Origin: Bacteroidota bacterium
GTDB lineage: Bacteria; Bacteroidota; Bacteroidia; CAILMK01
Assembly: GCA_013287095.1 (NCBI GenBank)
Contig: JABDEJ010000060.1
Coordinates: 1-13,989 of the forward strand
Length of the DNA: 13,989 nucleotides
Direction: 5' to 3'
Part shown: in pieces, positions 6,865 through 13,315 of the stretch
How the letters are laid out: every line of letters begins with the position of its first letter
Position numbering within the stretch: the stretch's first letter is position 1
Made by a program: the position numbers and the translations under genes
Notes under the pieces: model-generated
Databases searched by the model: none
What the model was told of the DNA's origin: nothing
What the model saw: the letters and a program-made list of their open reading frames with translations, nothing else

Positions 6865-7815
6865 ATGAAAAACAAACTTAGTATTATTATTTTGCTGCAT
6901 TTATTTCTTTTATTAGCTTGTAGCACCAACAAAAACGGGTTAAGTAATAACCATTTAAATTCTCAGAAACTTACTTCCATTCAGGTAATTAAACCCGACC
7001 TGGATAATGTCAACATATCTGTTGGAAACAATAAAAATTTAGTTCAAAAAACTGATACAAATAGTACCACGACATTTCATTCTAATGCATTAATAACTAA
7101 TTCCTCATCTCCAAAAGTCCAGTTCAATAAAAGCCTCGTTACATTTAAATCTTTGCAAATGGCCGTAAAACATGAACTAAAAGATCTATCTGCCAGCCCA
7201 TCTTATATCGCATCTGTTGCACCTCAATCAGGAAACGCAAAGAATCCATATATACCTCCTTTACTTACCTTTATGGGGGTTGAAATAATATATGCAATCA
7301 TATTCGGACTGGCTATCTATGGCATAGGTCCTGGAGTGGTTGGTGGAATTATCTTCATATTTATCATAGCCATTGCCATCATTACTTTCGTTATCCTGGC
7401 ACTTGCTACCAAACCTGAGAATTATAATAGCTCCCTGACTATAAGTTATTTTTTAGCCTGGTTTTTAGGGTTTATCGCTACAGCGTTCCCATTAATGATG
7501 TTCTATTATGGCATACCTTTGATCATCCCTTCAATGCTACTTTTTATAGTCTCCTGCATTTTCTTTGTTTTGTGGCTTAAACACCTGGGAGAAAACCAGG
7601 TACATGATGCTTCAAAGCCGGTAAAACGCCGGAAATTAGCCTATCTCCTCGTTTCAATAGGCGCATTGGCCGCAGCATGGTTGATTAGCCTTATATCTTT
7701 AAGTCTCCCCGGGCCGATATTGTTTTATCTGCTGATATTATTTGCTCTTACCATTGTCTTTTCCTTTGTTTTATGGCTTGTTAAAACTTGTCCATTGAAA
7801 TCAAAGGCATCTTAA
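6865..7815 (+). CDS. Unrecognised lipoprotein with six C-terminal transmembrane helices (paralogue 1)
   Basis: This 316-residue protein starts at the ATG at 6865. It begins with a lipoprotein signal, MKNKLSIIILLHLFLLLAC, in which L16-L17-A18-C19 is a good lipobox. A polar region of about 110 residues follows (20-130), with the motif S33-Q-K-L-T-S-I-Q40. Then come three hydrophobic hairpins with helices near 132-153/157-182, 192-212/216-240 and 258-281/284-306. The second and third hairpins end alike (FFVLWLKHL and SFVLWLVKT), suggesting an internal threefold repeat. An in-frame TTG at 6820 would add 15 residues before the signal and is rejected. The neighbour at 7893 is a paralogue: both have the lipid-anchor cysteine at 19 and SQKL at 33-36. 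I do not recognise the family. A lipid-anchored polytopic protein, probably of the inner membrane, is the inference. Confidence 0.8.
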   Translation: MKNKLSIIILLHLFLLLACSTNKNGLSNNHLNSQKLTSIQVIKPDLDNVNISVGNNKNLVQKTDTNSTTTFHSNALITNSSSPKVQFNKSLVTFKSLQMAVKHELKDLSASPSYIASVAPQSGNAKNPYIPPLLTFMGVEIIYAIIFGLAIYGIGPGVVGGIIFIFIIAIAIITFVILALATKPENYNSSLTISYFLAWFLGFIATAFPLMMFYYGIPLIIPSMLLFIVSCIFFVLWLKHLGENQVHDASKPVKRRKLAYLLVSIGALAAAWLISLISLSLPGPILFYLLILFALTIVFSFVLWLVKTCPLKSKAS

Positions 7816-7821
7816 ATTTAA

Positions 7822-7850
7822 TTGCTTTTCACAAGATTCCCTTACCTTTA
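7822..7850 (+). promoter_or_regulatory. Possible promoter between the two membrane-protein paralogues
   Basis: TTG (7822-7824) and TACCTTTA (7843-7850, one base off TAnnTTTG) are separated by 18 nt, about 43 nt before the TTG start of the second paralogue. This is plausible but imperfect. Confidence 0.3.
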
Positions 7851-7892
7851 AGCCTCGACTATCGTCCATATCCTTAACGAACCAGGGAACCT

Positions 7893-8918
7893 TTGAAAAG
7901 ACTGCTTTATAGTATCTTATTGTTGCACTGTATATTGCTATGTTCCTGTAATGCGATAAAGGACAGGATAAGTAATGACACATTATTGTCCCAAAAATTG
8001 GTTTCGGCTCAGGCATTGAATAAATGTGCAGACAATATGGTGGTTTGCAAAAGAGATTCAGTTTCAAAAATAAAACTTTGTATTTCCGATTCTGAACCTC
8101 CAAAATACAATTCAGATAAATTATTTTCCAAAATAAAACCTCCAATCTTATCTTCACTTCCCTTTCTGGTGAAGTACGATATGAAGCAACTTGAAATCGC
8201 TAAAGAGAAAGATTTATGCTTATCAGTAAAACAAAAAATCCAAAATTCTTTTCAAATCATAACAAGCCCTACTGAACGACATAATAATCATAAAAACCCA
8301 TTTTTAGCGTTATGCATTATATTTTTTGCATTAGCAATTTTAGCCTTTATCATCGGCACTGTAAGCCTTGATTACGGTGCGGAAATTATTTTTTCTCTTT
8401 TTGCATTTGCCCTTATTATATTATCTATAACTTTTTTAATTCTTTGGCTTGCCACCTTAATAGTGAATGCGAAAGACAATAGAAGCAAACAAAATGCTCA
8501 TCATTTGACAAACAAAGTCAATAATCGAGACCTTTGGCTTGTAGTAGGTTCGTTGATAGTTTCAATTATTTCAATTATTCCCATTATCAGCAATCCATTC
8601 TCTGCTTTAGCAACCTTTTACATCATCTTTTTGTTGGCCAGTCTTGCCTTTTTTTATTTCCTTGTGAAATGGTTTGCCCGAGCAAAGCAACCTAATGAGT
8701 ATAATTCAGACAATGAGGCTAACAAGAAAAGAATGGTGTTTTGGATAACCAGTTTCACTGAATTTATACTTTTATTCTGGCTAAACTTAAACAATCCAGA
8801 TGCTTTTTTTGAATTCCAGTTTCTCCTCCCAATTTTATTAATTGCGGCCCTGGTTTTGTTCATTATATGGCTTGTCCACTTGATTAAACAACGAAAAAAA
8901 TCAACAGGATCTAAATAA
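7893..8918 (+). CDS. Unrecognised lipoprotein with six C-terminal transmembrane helices (paralogue 2, TTG start)
   Basis: This 341-residue protein starts at a TTG codon. That start is supported because it gives a complete lipoprotein signal (MKRLLYSILLLHCILLCSC, lipobox L16-C17-S18-C19) that aligns without gaps to paralogue 1. Both have Leu-Leu-His at 10-12, the lipidated Cys at 19 and SQKL at 33-36. A polar, cysteine-containing region (20-134) is followed by the K-N-P step also seen in paralogue 1. Then come three hydrophobic hairpins: about 136-155/164-192, 214-232/237-262 and 280-298/306-331. Each is followed by a basic or polar loop, and their ends look related (FLILWLATL, FYFLVKWFA, FIIWLVHLI). 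The pair diverged long ago at the sequence level but kept this plan. The function is unknown. No enzyme motif, transporter signature or partner gene was identified. Confidence 0.8.
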   Translation: MKRLLYSILLLHCILLCSCNAIKDRISNDTLLSQKLVSAQALNKCADNMVVCKRDSVSKIKLCISDSEPPKYNSDKLFSKIKPPILSSLPFLVKYDMKQLEIAKEKDLCLSVKQKIQNSFQIITSPTERHNNHKNPFLALCIIFFALAILAFIIGTVSLDYGAEIIFSLFAFALIILSITFLILWLATLIVNAKDNRSKQNAHHLTNKVNNRDLWLVVGSLIVSIISIIPIISNPFSALATFYIIFLLASLAFFYFLVKWFARAKQPNEYNSDNEANKKRMVFWITSFTEFILLFWLNLNNPDAFFEFQFLLPILLIAALVLFIIWLVHLIKQRKKSTGSK

Positions 8919-8970
8919 TAAAGCCTCAATAGGGCCAAATTCAACCACTTGAAAAATATTTCCTCTCTCA

Positions 8971-9003
8971 TTTGGAAATATAAAATCTTTCCCCTTACCT
9001 TTG
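8971..9003 (+). promoter_or_regulatory. Bacteroidota-type promoter of the SAM-riboswitch operon
   Basis: TTTG at 8971-8974, 21 nt of spacer and TACCTTTG at 8996-9003 form a full match to the phylum consensus. The start of transcription would fall near 9010, leaving about 35 nt before the riboswitch. It is the best promoter in the window. Confidence 0.75.
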
Positions 9004-9046
9004 CAACCGAATTACAATTGAGTAATTCAGATTTTACATTTTGCAG

Positions 9047-9167
9047 CTTATCAAGAAAGGCAGAGGGATTAGGCCCTGTGAAGCCTTAGCAACCCTGTTA
9101 CGGATAGTTTCCGTAGCTGAAGGTGCTAAATCCTACCTCCGGATTCAAAAATTGGAGGTTAGATAAG
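9047..9167 (+). ncRNA. SAM-I (S-box) riboswitch
   Basis: The element has the S-box architecture. The closing helix P1 is CTTATC (9047-9052) with GATAAG (9162-9167). P1 is followed by the conserved AAGA-GGCAGAGGGA strand and then GGCCCTGTGAAGCC-TTA-GCAACC, the hallmark of the P2 kink-turn and pseudoknot side. P3 is ACGGA/TCCGT around 9099-9114. GGTGCTAAATCC forms the J3/4 core. P4 is made by ACCTCC with GGAGGT and has a 13-nt loop. The RNA binds S-adenosylmethionine. It controls the trans-sulfuration gene at 9386 and probably the homoserine dehydrogenase gene after it, lowering expression when SAM is plentiful. Confidence 0.95.
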
Positions 9168-9220
9168 TAGAACGACATTTGCCCCAAAACAGATTTATTT
9201 GATTTTTTGGCAAATACGCT

Positions 9221-9340
9221 CTCTTATCGGGACGTGTTTGCAGGCATTCTTATGCGTTCTCCTTTTGGAGAAGGGAAGGGATGAGAGGCCAACATTTTCC
9301 GGTGAAGAGGAGCCTCTTATCCCAACGCATTTTTTGCCTG
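9221..9340 (+). promoter_or_regulatory. Structured leader after the riboswitch, probable expression platform/terminator
   Basis: The 218-bp gap between riboswitch and gene folds strongly. Outer stems are CAGGCA (9241-9246) with TGCCTG (9335-9340) and ATGCGTT (9252-9258) with AACGCAT (9324-9330). They enclose a small hairpin TTCTCC-TTTT-GGAGAA (9257-9272) and a 12-bp stem, GGGATGAGAGGC (9278-9289) with GCCTCTTATCCC (9312-9323). Six Ts follow the AACGCAT strand, as in an intrinsic terminator. CTCTTATC occurs at 9221-9228 and again at 9314-9321. It can pair with the 3' strand of riboswitch P1 (GATAAG plus AG after one bulged base), giving a plausible antiterminator. The pairing is seen; the switching is inferred. 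Confidence 0.6.
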
Positions 9341-9385
9341 GCTGCATATTTTTTAACTTTTTAAACCTTTAAAAATTAACAAATT

Positions 9386-10552
9386 ATGCAAGAAGAAACC
9401 AGAATTTTAAACAGTATCCCGGTTGATCCGCTCACCGGTGCCATTTCAACGCCCATTTACCAGACTTCCACTTTTGAGCAGGAAGCGCCAGGCGTACACA
9501 AGGGCTTCGATTATGCGCGAAGCAATAATCCCACAAGGAAAGTCCTCGAAGATCTCGTAGCCACGCTTGAAAACGGCAAGGCTGGCTTTGCTTTCGCCAG
9601 TGGACTCGCAGCTATTGATGCGGTGATCAAATTGCTCAGCGCCGGGGATGAAGTACTCGCGGTGGATGATATCTATGGTGGAACTTACAGGATATTTACC
9701 CATATCTATTCCAGGTTTGGCATCAAGGCAAACTATGTTGATACCAGTGATATCAACAATGTCATTGACAATATCACCCCAAAAACAAAGTTTGTATGGA
9801 TTGAAACACCAACCAATCCTACCCTGAAAATATCAGATATTGAGACAATTGCAAAAATCGCACACCAGAATGGCGCATACCTTGTGGTTGACAATACCTT
9901 TGCTTCTCCTGCCTTACAAACCCCTCTTGATCTTGGTGCCGATATCATCATCCATAGCGCGACCAAATACCTGGCGGGACACAGCGATGTCATTGCAGGC
10001 GTGGTAGTTGTAAACACGCAGGACCTCGCTGAAAAAGTGAAATTTATTCAGAATTCATCCGGTGGCATCCTTGGACCATTTGATTCCTGGTTGACGATAA
10101 GAGGTATTGAAACATTGACGCTCAGGATACAAAAACAATCTGAAACAGCTCAGAAACTGGCAGAATATCTTCTTGAAAATGATGCTGTTGACACCGTCTT
10201 CTATCCTGGGCTTGCGAGTCATCCAAACCATGACATCGCAAAGAAACAACAGAAGCTTTTTGGCGGGGTCGTCTCTTTTACTTTAAAAGAAGATACGCTT
10301 GAAGCTGCTGAGAAAGTCGTAACCACTACAAAGCTGTTCCACCTTGCCGAAAGCCTTGGAGGTGTTAAAAGCCTTATCTGCCACCCTGCACAAATGACCC
10401 ACAAATCCATCCCGGAAGAAACGCGTATCGCAAGTGGTGTAAAAAACTCACTCATAAGGGTTTCTGTGGGTATTGAGCATGTAGACGATCTGATTGAAGA
10501 CATTAAAAATGCACTTCTAAACGTAACTGCAGAAGTAGAATTAAAAAAATAA
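9386..10552 (+). CDS. PLP-dependent trans-sulfuration enzyme, cystathionine gamma-synthase/gamma-lyase type
   Basis: This 388-residue member of the Cys/Met-metabolism PLP family makes or breaks the gamma-thioether of cystathionine. Pyridoxal phosphate would be held by Lys194 (SATKYLAGHSD), Asp169 (VVDNTFASP), Tyr97 (DDIYGGTYR) and, from the other subunit, the DYARSNNPTR segment at 42-51 (Arg45). The length fits MetB or cystathionine gamma-lyase better than O-acetylhomoserine sulfhydrylase (about 430). The SAM riboswitch upstream and homoserine dehydrogenase downstream argue for methionine synthesis, hence MetB, but lyase activity cannot be excluded. One oddity is that the usual GGVES motif near the active site reads G-G-V-K328-S. 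The start ATG at 9386 follows an A/T-rich leader without a Shine-Dalgarno site, normal for this phylum. The gap to the next gene is 81 bp. Confidence 0.88.
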   Translation: MQEETRILNSIPVDPLTGAISTPIYQTSTFEQEAPGVHKGFDYARSNNPTRKVLEDLVATLENGKAGFAFASGLAAIDAVIKLLSAGDEVLAVDDIYGGTYRIFTHIYSRFGIKANYVDTSDINNVIDNITPKTKFVWIETPTNPTLKISDIETIAKIAHQNGAYLVVDNTFASPALQTPLDLGADIIIHSATKYLAGHSDVIAGVVVVNTQDLAEKVKFIQNSSGGILGPFDSWLTIRGIETLTLRIQKQSETAQKLAEYLLENDAVDTVFYPGLASHPNHDIAKKQQKLFGGVVSFTLKEDTLEAAEKVVTTTKLFHLAESLGGVKSLICHPAQMTHKSIPEETRIASGVKNSLIRVSVGIEHVDDLIEDIKNALLNVTAEVELKK

Positions 10553-10596
10553 AAGATTAAAAAATTGGAGGCAACGCATTGCAACGAAGGTTTTCA

Positions 10597-10629
10597 CTGA
10601 CTCCTGATGCCTGACTCCTGACTCCTGAT
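10597..10629. repeat. Short imperfect tandem repeat before homoserine dehydrogenase
   Basis: Three copies of a unit containing CTCCTGA (CTGACTCCTGATGC, CTGACTCCTG, ACTCCTGATT) end 4 nt before the ATG at 10634, in the untranslated gap between the two co-transcribed genes. It occupies the ribosome-binding region. Confidence 0.6.
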
Positions 10630-10633
10630 TATT

Positions 10634-11878
10634 ATGAGACAAAAACTAAACATCGGACTTTTCGGCTTTGGCTGTGTAGGCAAGGGACTCTATGACGTCC
10701 TGGAACATACGCACGGACTCAAAGCAAATATTGCACGTATTTGTGTGAAGGACAAGAATAAAGAGCGCCCCATTCCTGCTTCTTATTTTACTTTTGATAA
10801 GTATGACATTCTGGATGATGACAGTATCAATGTCATCGTGGAATTGATAGATGATGCTGATTCGGCCTATGAAATCGTGAGTTATGCCCTGAGAAAAGGT
10901 AAGGCAGTAGTATCAGCAAATAAAAAAATGATTGCTGAACATTTTGATGAATTGCTTGCCCTTCAAAAAGAATTCGATGTGCCATTTCTCTACGAAGGCG
11001 CTGCCTGTGCCAGTATCCCGGTGATCCGGAACCTGGAAGAGTATTATGACAATGACCTTTTGAATTCTATAGAAGGAATTGTGAATGGTTCTACCAATTT
11101 TATCCTTACCAAGATGTACAACGAGGGCAGGGATTATGCTGAAGTACTGGCTGAGGCACAAACCCTTGGCTTTGCTGAATCAAATCCGGCCCTGGATGTG
11201 GAGGGCTTTGATGCACGGTACAAATTATCACTTTTGGCAGCACATGCTTTTGGTTTGTTTATCAAACCTGGTGACATATTCAAATATGGCATCAATACCA
11301 TATCAGATAGTGACATACGCTATGCCAAAGAAAAAGGATACAAGATCAAACTCACTGCCCATGCAAGAAAGATAGGCAAGTCACTGGGCCTGTGGGTGGT
11401 GCCGCAGTTCATCAAACCAAATCATGCGCTGTATAATATTGATAATGAATACAATGGTGTATCAGTAGAAGGGGTGTTTTCTGACCGGCAATTCTTTTCA
11501 GGCAAAGGGGCAGGGAGCCATCCCACCGCATCTGCTGTATTGTCTGATATTTCTGCCATTAGCTACAATTACTGCTATGAGTACAAGAAAAAATCGCAGG
11601 AGGGTACCCTGAATTATGAACCTGGTCTGACTGTAAAAATGTATTGCCGTTTCCCATCCGGAATCAAAATCAGCGACCTGCCTTTTGAAAATATTGAGCA
11701 ATCATTTAATAGTCCTGACCTGAATTATGTAATTGGTAATGTGAACCTTGCAGACTTAACTGAAGGCGGGTTACTGGAGAGGAATGATCTGTTTTTTGCA
11801 CAGGCAGGCGATGAGGTTGAGATTAGAAATGTACCAGAGTTTGTAGATGAGAATAAGGTGTTTGAGATAGCGTTGTAG
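10634..11878 (+). CDS. hom: Homoserine dehydrogenase
   Basis: This 414-residue NAD(P)H-dependent enzyme reduces aspartate semialdehyde to homoserine, the branch point to methionine and threonine. The Rossmann nucleotide site is GLFGFGCVGKG (8-18). Other family segments are SANKKMI (94-100, catalytic-site Lys), YEGAACASIPVI (120-131), GIVNGSTNFILTKM (148-161) and GFAESNPALDVEGFDARYKL (179-198). The last contains Glu182, Asp188, Asp193 and Lys197, which bind substrate and transfer the proton. The usual Asp before Pro in AExDP is Asn184 here. GSHPTASAVLSDI (295-307) closes the substrate domain. The C-terminal 90 residues do not look like a clear ACT feedback domain. The gene follows the trans-sulfuration gene by 81 bp and presumably shares its SAM control. 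Confidence 0.93.
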   Translation: MRQKLNIGLFGFGCVGKGLYDVLEHTHGLKANIARICVKDKNKERPIPASYFTFDKYDILDDDSINVIVELIDDADSAYEIVSYALRKGKAVVSANKKMIAEHFDELLALQKEFDVPFLYEGAACASIPVIRNLEEYYDNDLLNSIEGIVNGSTNFILTKMYNEGRDYAEVLAEAQTLGFAESNPALDVEGFDARYKLSLLAAHAFGLFIKPGDIFKYGINTISDSDIRYAKEKGYKIKLTAHARKIGKSLGLWVVPQFIKPNHALYNIDNEYNGVSVEGVFSDRQFFSGKGAGSHPTASAVLSDISAISYNYCYEYKKKSQEGTLNYEPGLTVKMYCRFPSGIKISDLPFENIEQSFNSPDLNYVIGNVNLADLTEGGLLERNDLFFAQAGDEVEIRNVPEFVDENKVFEIAL

Positions 11879-11880
11879 AG

Positions 11881-11905
11881 TTGCCAACTTTTAAAAAGTT
11901 GTCAA
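11881..11905. terminator. Convergent hairpin after hom, bidirectional terminator candidate
   Basis: TTGCCAACTTTT (11881-11892) and AAAAGTTGTCAA (11894-11905) pair at 11 of 12 positions. The hairpin starts 2 bp after the hom stop, and its right arm includes the stop codon of the 55-residue gene on the other strand. It can serve both converging units. Confidence 0.55.
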
Positions 11906-12069
11906 ACCTTACCGATTAGCTTTTTCTTTTTAGGAAGGCCAACTTTTTGAAGCGTTTTATTTGCCGCATCTAATTTTTCCTGAAACAGTGGCAGATTGAG
12001 ATACTTTTCCAGGTCAGGATCAATTCTGACAATAGGAGTCTTCTTTTTATTCAATTCCTTAATGTCCAT
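11902..12069 (-). CDS. 55-residue basic protein paired with DUF6934
   Basis: This small ORF runs from the ATG at 12069 to the TGA at 11904-11902. Its protein starts MDIKELNKKKTPIVRIDPDL and continues with EKYLNLPLFQEKLDAANKTL, then ends in a lysine-rich QKVGLPKKKKLIGKV. It is basic, mostly helical in appearance and has no signal peptide. It starts 9 bp after the DUF6934 stop on the same strand, so the two are almost certainly co-transcribed and perhaps translationally coupled. The regular amphipathic middle and tight coupling support a real gene. I do not recognise a named family. A small partner protein of DUF6934, such as the regulatory half of a two-gene module, is an inference from arrangement only. 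Confidence 0.72.
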   Translation of the reverse strand: MDIKELNKKKTPIVRIDPDLEKYLNLPLFQEKLDAANKTLQKVGLPKKKKLIGKV

Positions 12070-12078
12070 AAAGCAAAG

Positions 12079-12525
12079 TTAAACATTTTTTCTCTTAACA
12101 AGAAAGGCCTCATATTCGTTCCCGGGTTTAAACTCCTCCCACTCTTCATTTAACAAGCCATAAAGAATAAAATCAATCAGGATTTCAGGTAAATATCTAC
12201 TTATACCAATTCTGTAAAGCCTTGTCCTCGAATGAGTACTGCCCTGTGCATATACATAGCTTTCGGGGTATTTATCAGTAAAAGCATAAATAGTTGATAC
12301 AACTGTCGCCAATACTTTTTCACTATCACCATTGTTTGATATGACTATATCATTTATTTTTCCTGTTGATTCATCCTTATCCCCAAATGCAAGATTATAA
12401 ACGCCTTGTAAGTTAGTCTCACTATATCGCACAAGCTTTTGAATTCGCCCTTTAGGGCCGTCGCTGATAAATTCAAATAGAAAAAGTGATTTTTCTGATT
12501 TCAATTCATATTTTGGTAAATTCAT
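12079..12525 (-). CDS. DUF6934-type protein
   Basis: This 148-residue soluble protein begins MNLPKYELKSEKSLFLFEFI and continues with strands and a helix (VLATVVSTIYAFTDKYPE). It carries the most characteristic segment, YAQGSTHSRTRLYRIGISRY, at residues 92-111, followed by LLNEEWEEFKPGNEYEAFLV. I recognise this as the DUF6934 family of Bacteroidota, which has no assigned function. Gly95-Ser-Thr and the Arg100/Arg102/Arg105 cluster look like a phosphate- or nucleic-acid-binding surface, but that is speculation. The gene precedes the 55-residue gene by 9 bp, forming a compact two-gene cassette between two similar hairpins. Codons 83-106 of this gene are duplicated, inverted, inside the neighbouring outer-membrane gene. 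The ATG at 12525 gives the full family length. Confidence 0.75.
   Translation of the reverse strand: MNLPKYELKSEKSLFLFEFISDGPKGRIQKLVRYSETNLQGVYNLAFGDKDESTGKINDIVISNNGDSEKVLATVVSTIYAFTDKYPESYVYAQGSTHSRTRLYRIGISRYLPEILIDFILYGLLNEEWEEFKPGNEYEAFLVKRKNV
12209..12279 (-). repeat. Donor copy of a 71-bp inverted repeat
   Basis: This stretch of the DUF6934 gene (codons 83-105 plus two bases of codon 106) is identical, in reverse complement, to 13226-13296. I compared all 71 positions by eye without finding a mismatch. The copy in the intact gene is taken as the source, because here the sequence is coding and in frame. Confidence 0.95.
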
Positions 12526-12552
12526 GATGATTTAATCCGTGAAATCCAAAGA

Positions 12553-12578
12553 TGGTAACTTTTTTTCAAAAGTTGCCA
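12553..12578. terminator. Hairpin between DUF6934 and DUF5916 genes
   Basis: TGGTAACTTTT (12553-12563) and AAAAGTTGCCA (12568-12578) pair at 10 of 11 positions around a TTTC loop. On the minus strand it lies 12 bp after the stop of the outer-membrane gene and could terminate it. It resembles the hairpin at 11881-11905; both include the palindrome AGTTGCCAACT (11879-11889 and 12571-12581). Confidence 0.5.
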
Positions 12579-13209
12579 ACTCTCTGTCCTTAAAACACCA
12601 CCCTCCATATCAATTTCACCACCCCTTCGGTAGATTGCGGACGCACATAATCAATGTCGTTCAGATTATTATAGCCCATATCATAAACCGCGTAAAGGTC
12701 TGTGCCAATGAGCGGTATCCAATGCAAACGGAAATTGTATTGTAAAATACTGTTCAATGTATTCCATTGTGTAAAAACAGAAATATCCAAACGGGTACTG
12801 AATGCATAATTGATATATGGGTCTAATTGGTTGACAGGGGTTTTGGCTGAGGGAATCTGGATATAATTATAGGAGTAATCCGCGTTTATATTCAAATGTT
12901 TGGAGAAATTGATACCGCCTGAGGCTGTAATTGTCTGAATAGTACCGCCATAATAGGTTCCCCAGTTATAGCCTATCAGTCCCCAAACCCTTTTTGCATT
13001 GCTCGTTGCAAAAATAAATTCGGTATTATGCATGTGATACATTCCTGCGGGGATGATTGTGGTACTGTTTAATGAAAAAGCATCATCCACCCGGTCATAA
13101 GATTGGTACAGGTTAAACTCAAACCAACTGCCATCTTTAAAAGCAATCCCAAGCGGACGTGTTTCATTGTTCCAGGATTCAAGCTTTCCTGTACTTTGAG
13201 TGATGAAGT

Positions 13210-13230
13210 ATGAAAAAGTTGTCGGACTGA
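13210..13230. repeat. 21-bp direct repeat, left copy (target duplication)
   Basis: It is identical to 13295-13315. It encodes, on the minus strand, the S-P-T-T-F-S part of the barrel protein. The unit repeat distance is 85 bp. The last five bases (ACTGA) are also the first five of the inserted inverted copy. Confidence 0.93.
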
Positions 13231-13296
13231 TAAATACCCCGAAAGCTATGTATATGCACAGGGCAGTACTCATTCGAGGACAAGGCTTTACAGAAT
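13226..13296 (+). repeat. Inserted 71-bp inverted copy of the DUF6934 gene
   Basis: It is a perfect reverse complement of 12209-12279. The plus strand here reads DUF6934 sense codons (T-D-K-Y-P-E ... R-T-R-L-Y-R), while the host gene runs on the minus strand. Only 64 bp are new; 5 bp at the left and 2 bp at the right overlap the flanking direct repeats (microhomology). Confidence 0.93.
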
Positions 13297-13315
13297 GAAA
13301 AAGTTGTCGGACTGA
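13295..13315. repeat. 21-bp direct repeat, right copy (target duplication)
   Basis: It is identical to 13210-13230. It belongs to the upstream, still in-frame part of the DUF5916 gene. Its first two bases (AT) are shared with the end of the inserted copy. Confidence 0.93.

Noticed and set aside
9147..9158. Shared 12-mer AAAAATTGGAGG at the riboswitch P4 and again after the trans-sulfuration stop near 10560
   Set aside because: It is short, AT-rich and not extended by further similarity, so chance is sufficient.
8919..9385. A further small gene in the 467-bp gap before the trans-sulfuration gene
   Set aside because: The gap is accounted for by the promoter, the SAM riboswitch and the structured leader. 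No start-to-stop frame with protein-like composition was seen.
10219..10584. 121-residue minus-strand ORF opposite the trans-sulfuration gene
   Set aside because: It is a shadow frame: it overlaps a strongly conserved gene and has no recognisable motif.
13210..13315. A small transposable element such as a MITE
   Set aside because: The inserted segment has no terminal inverted repeats and is an exact piece of a nearby coding sequence. The flanking direct repeats are longer than usual transposon target duplications.
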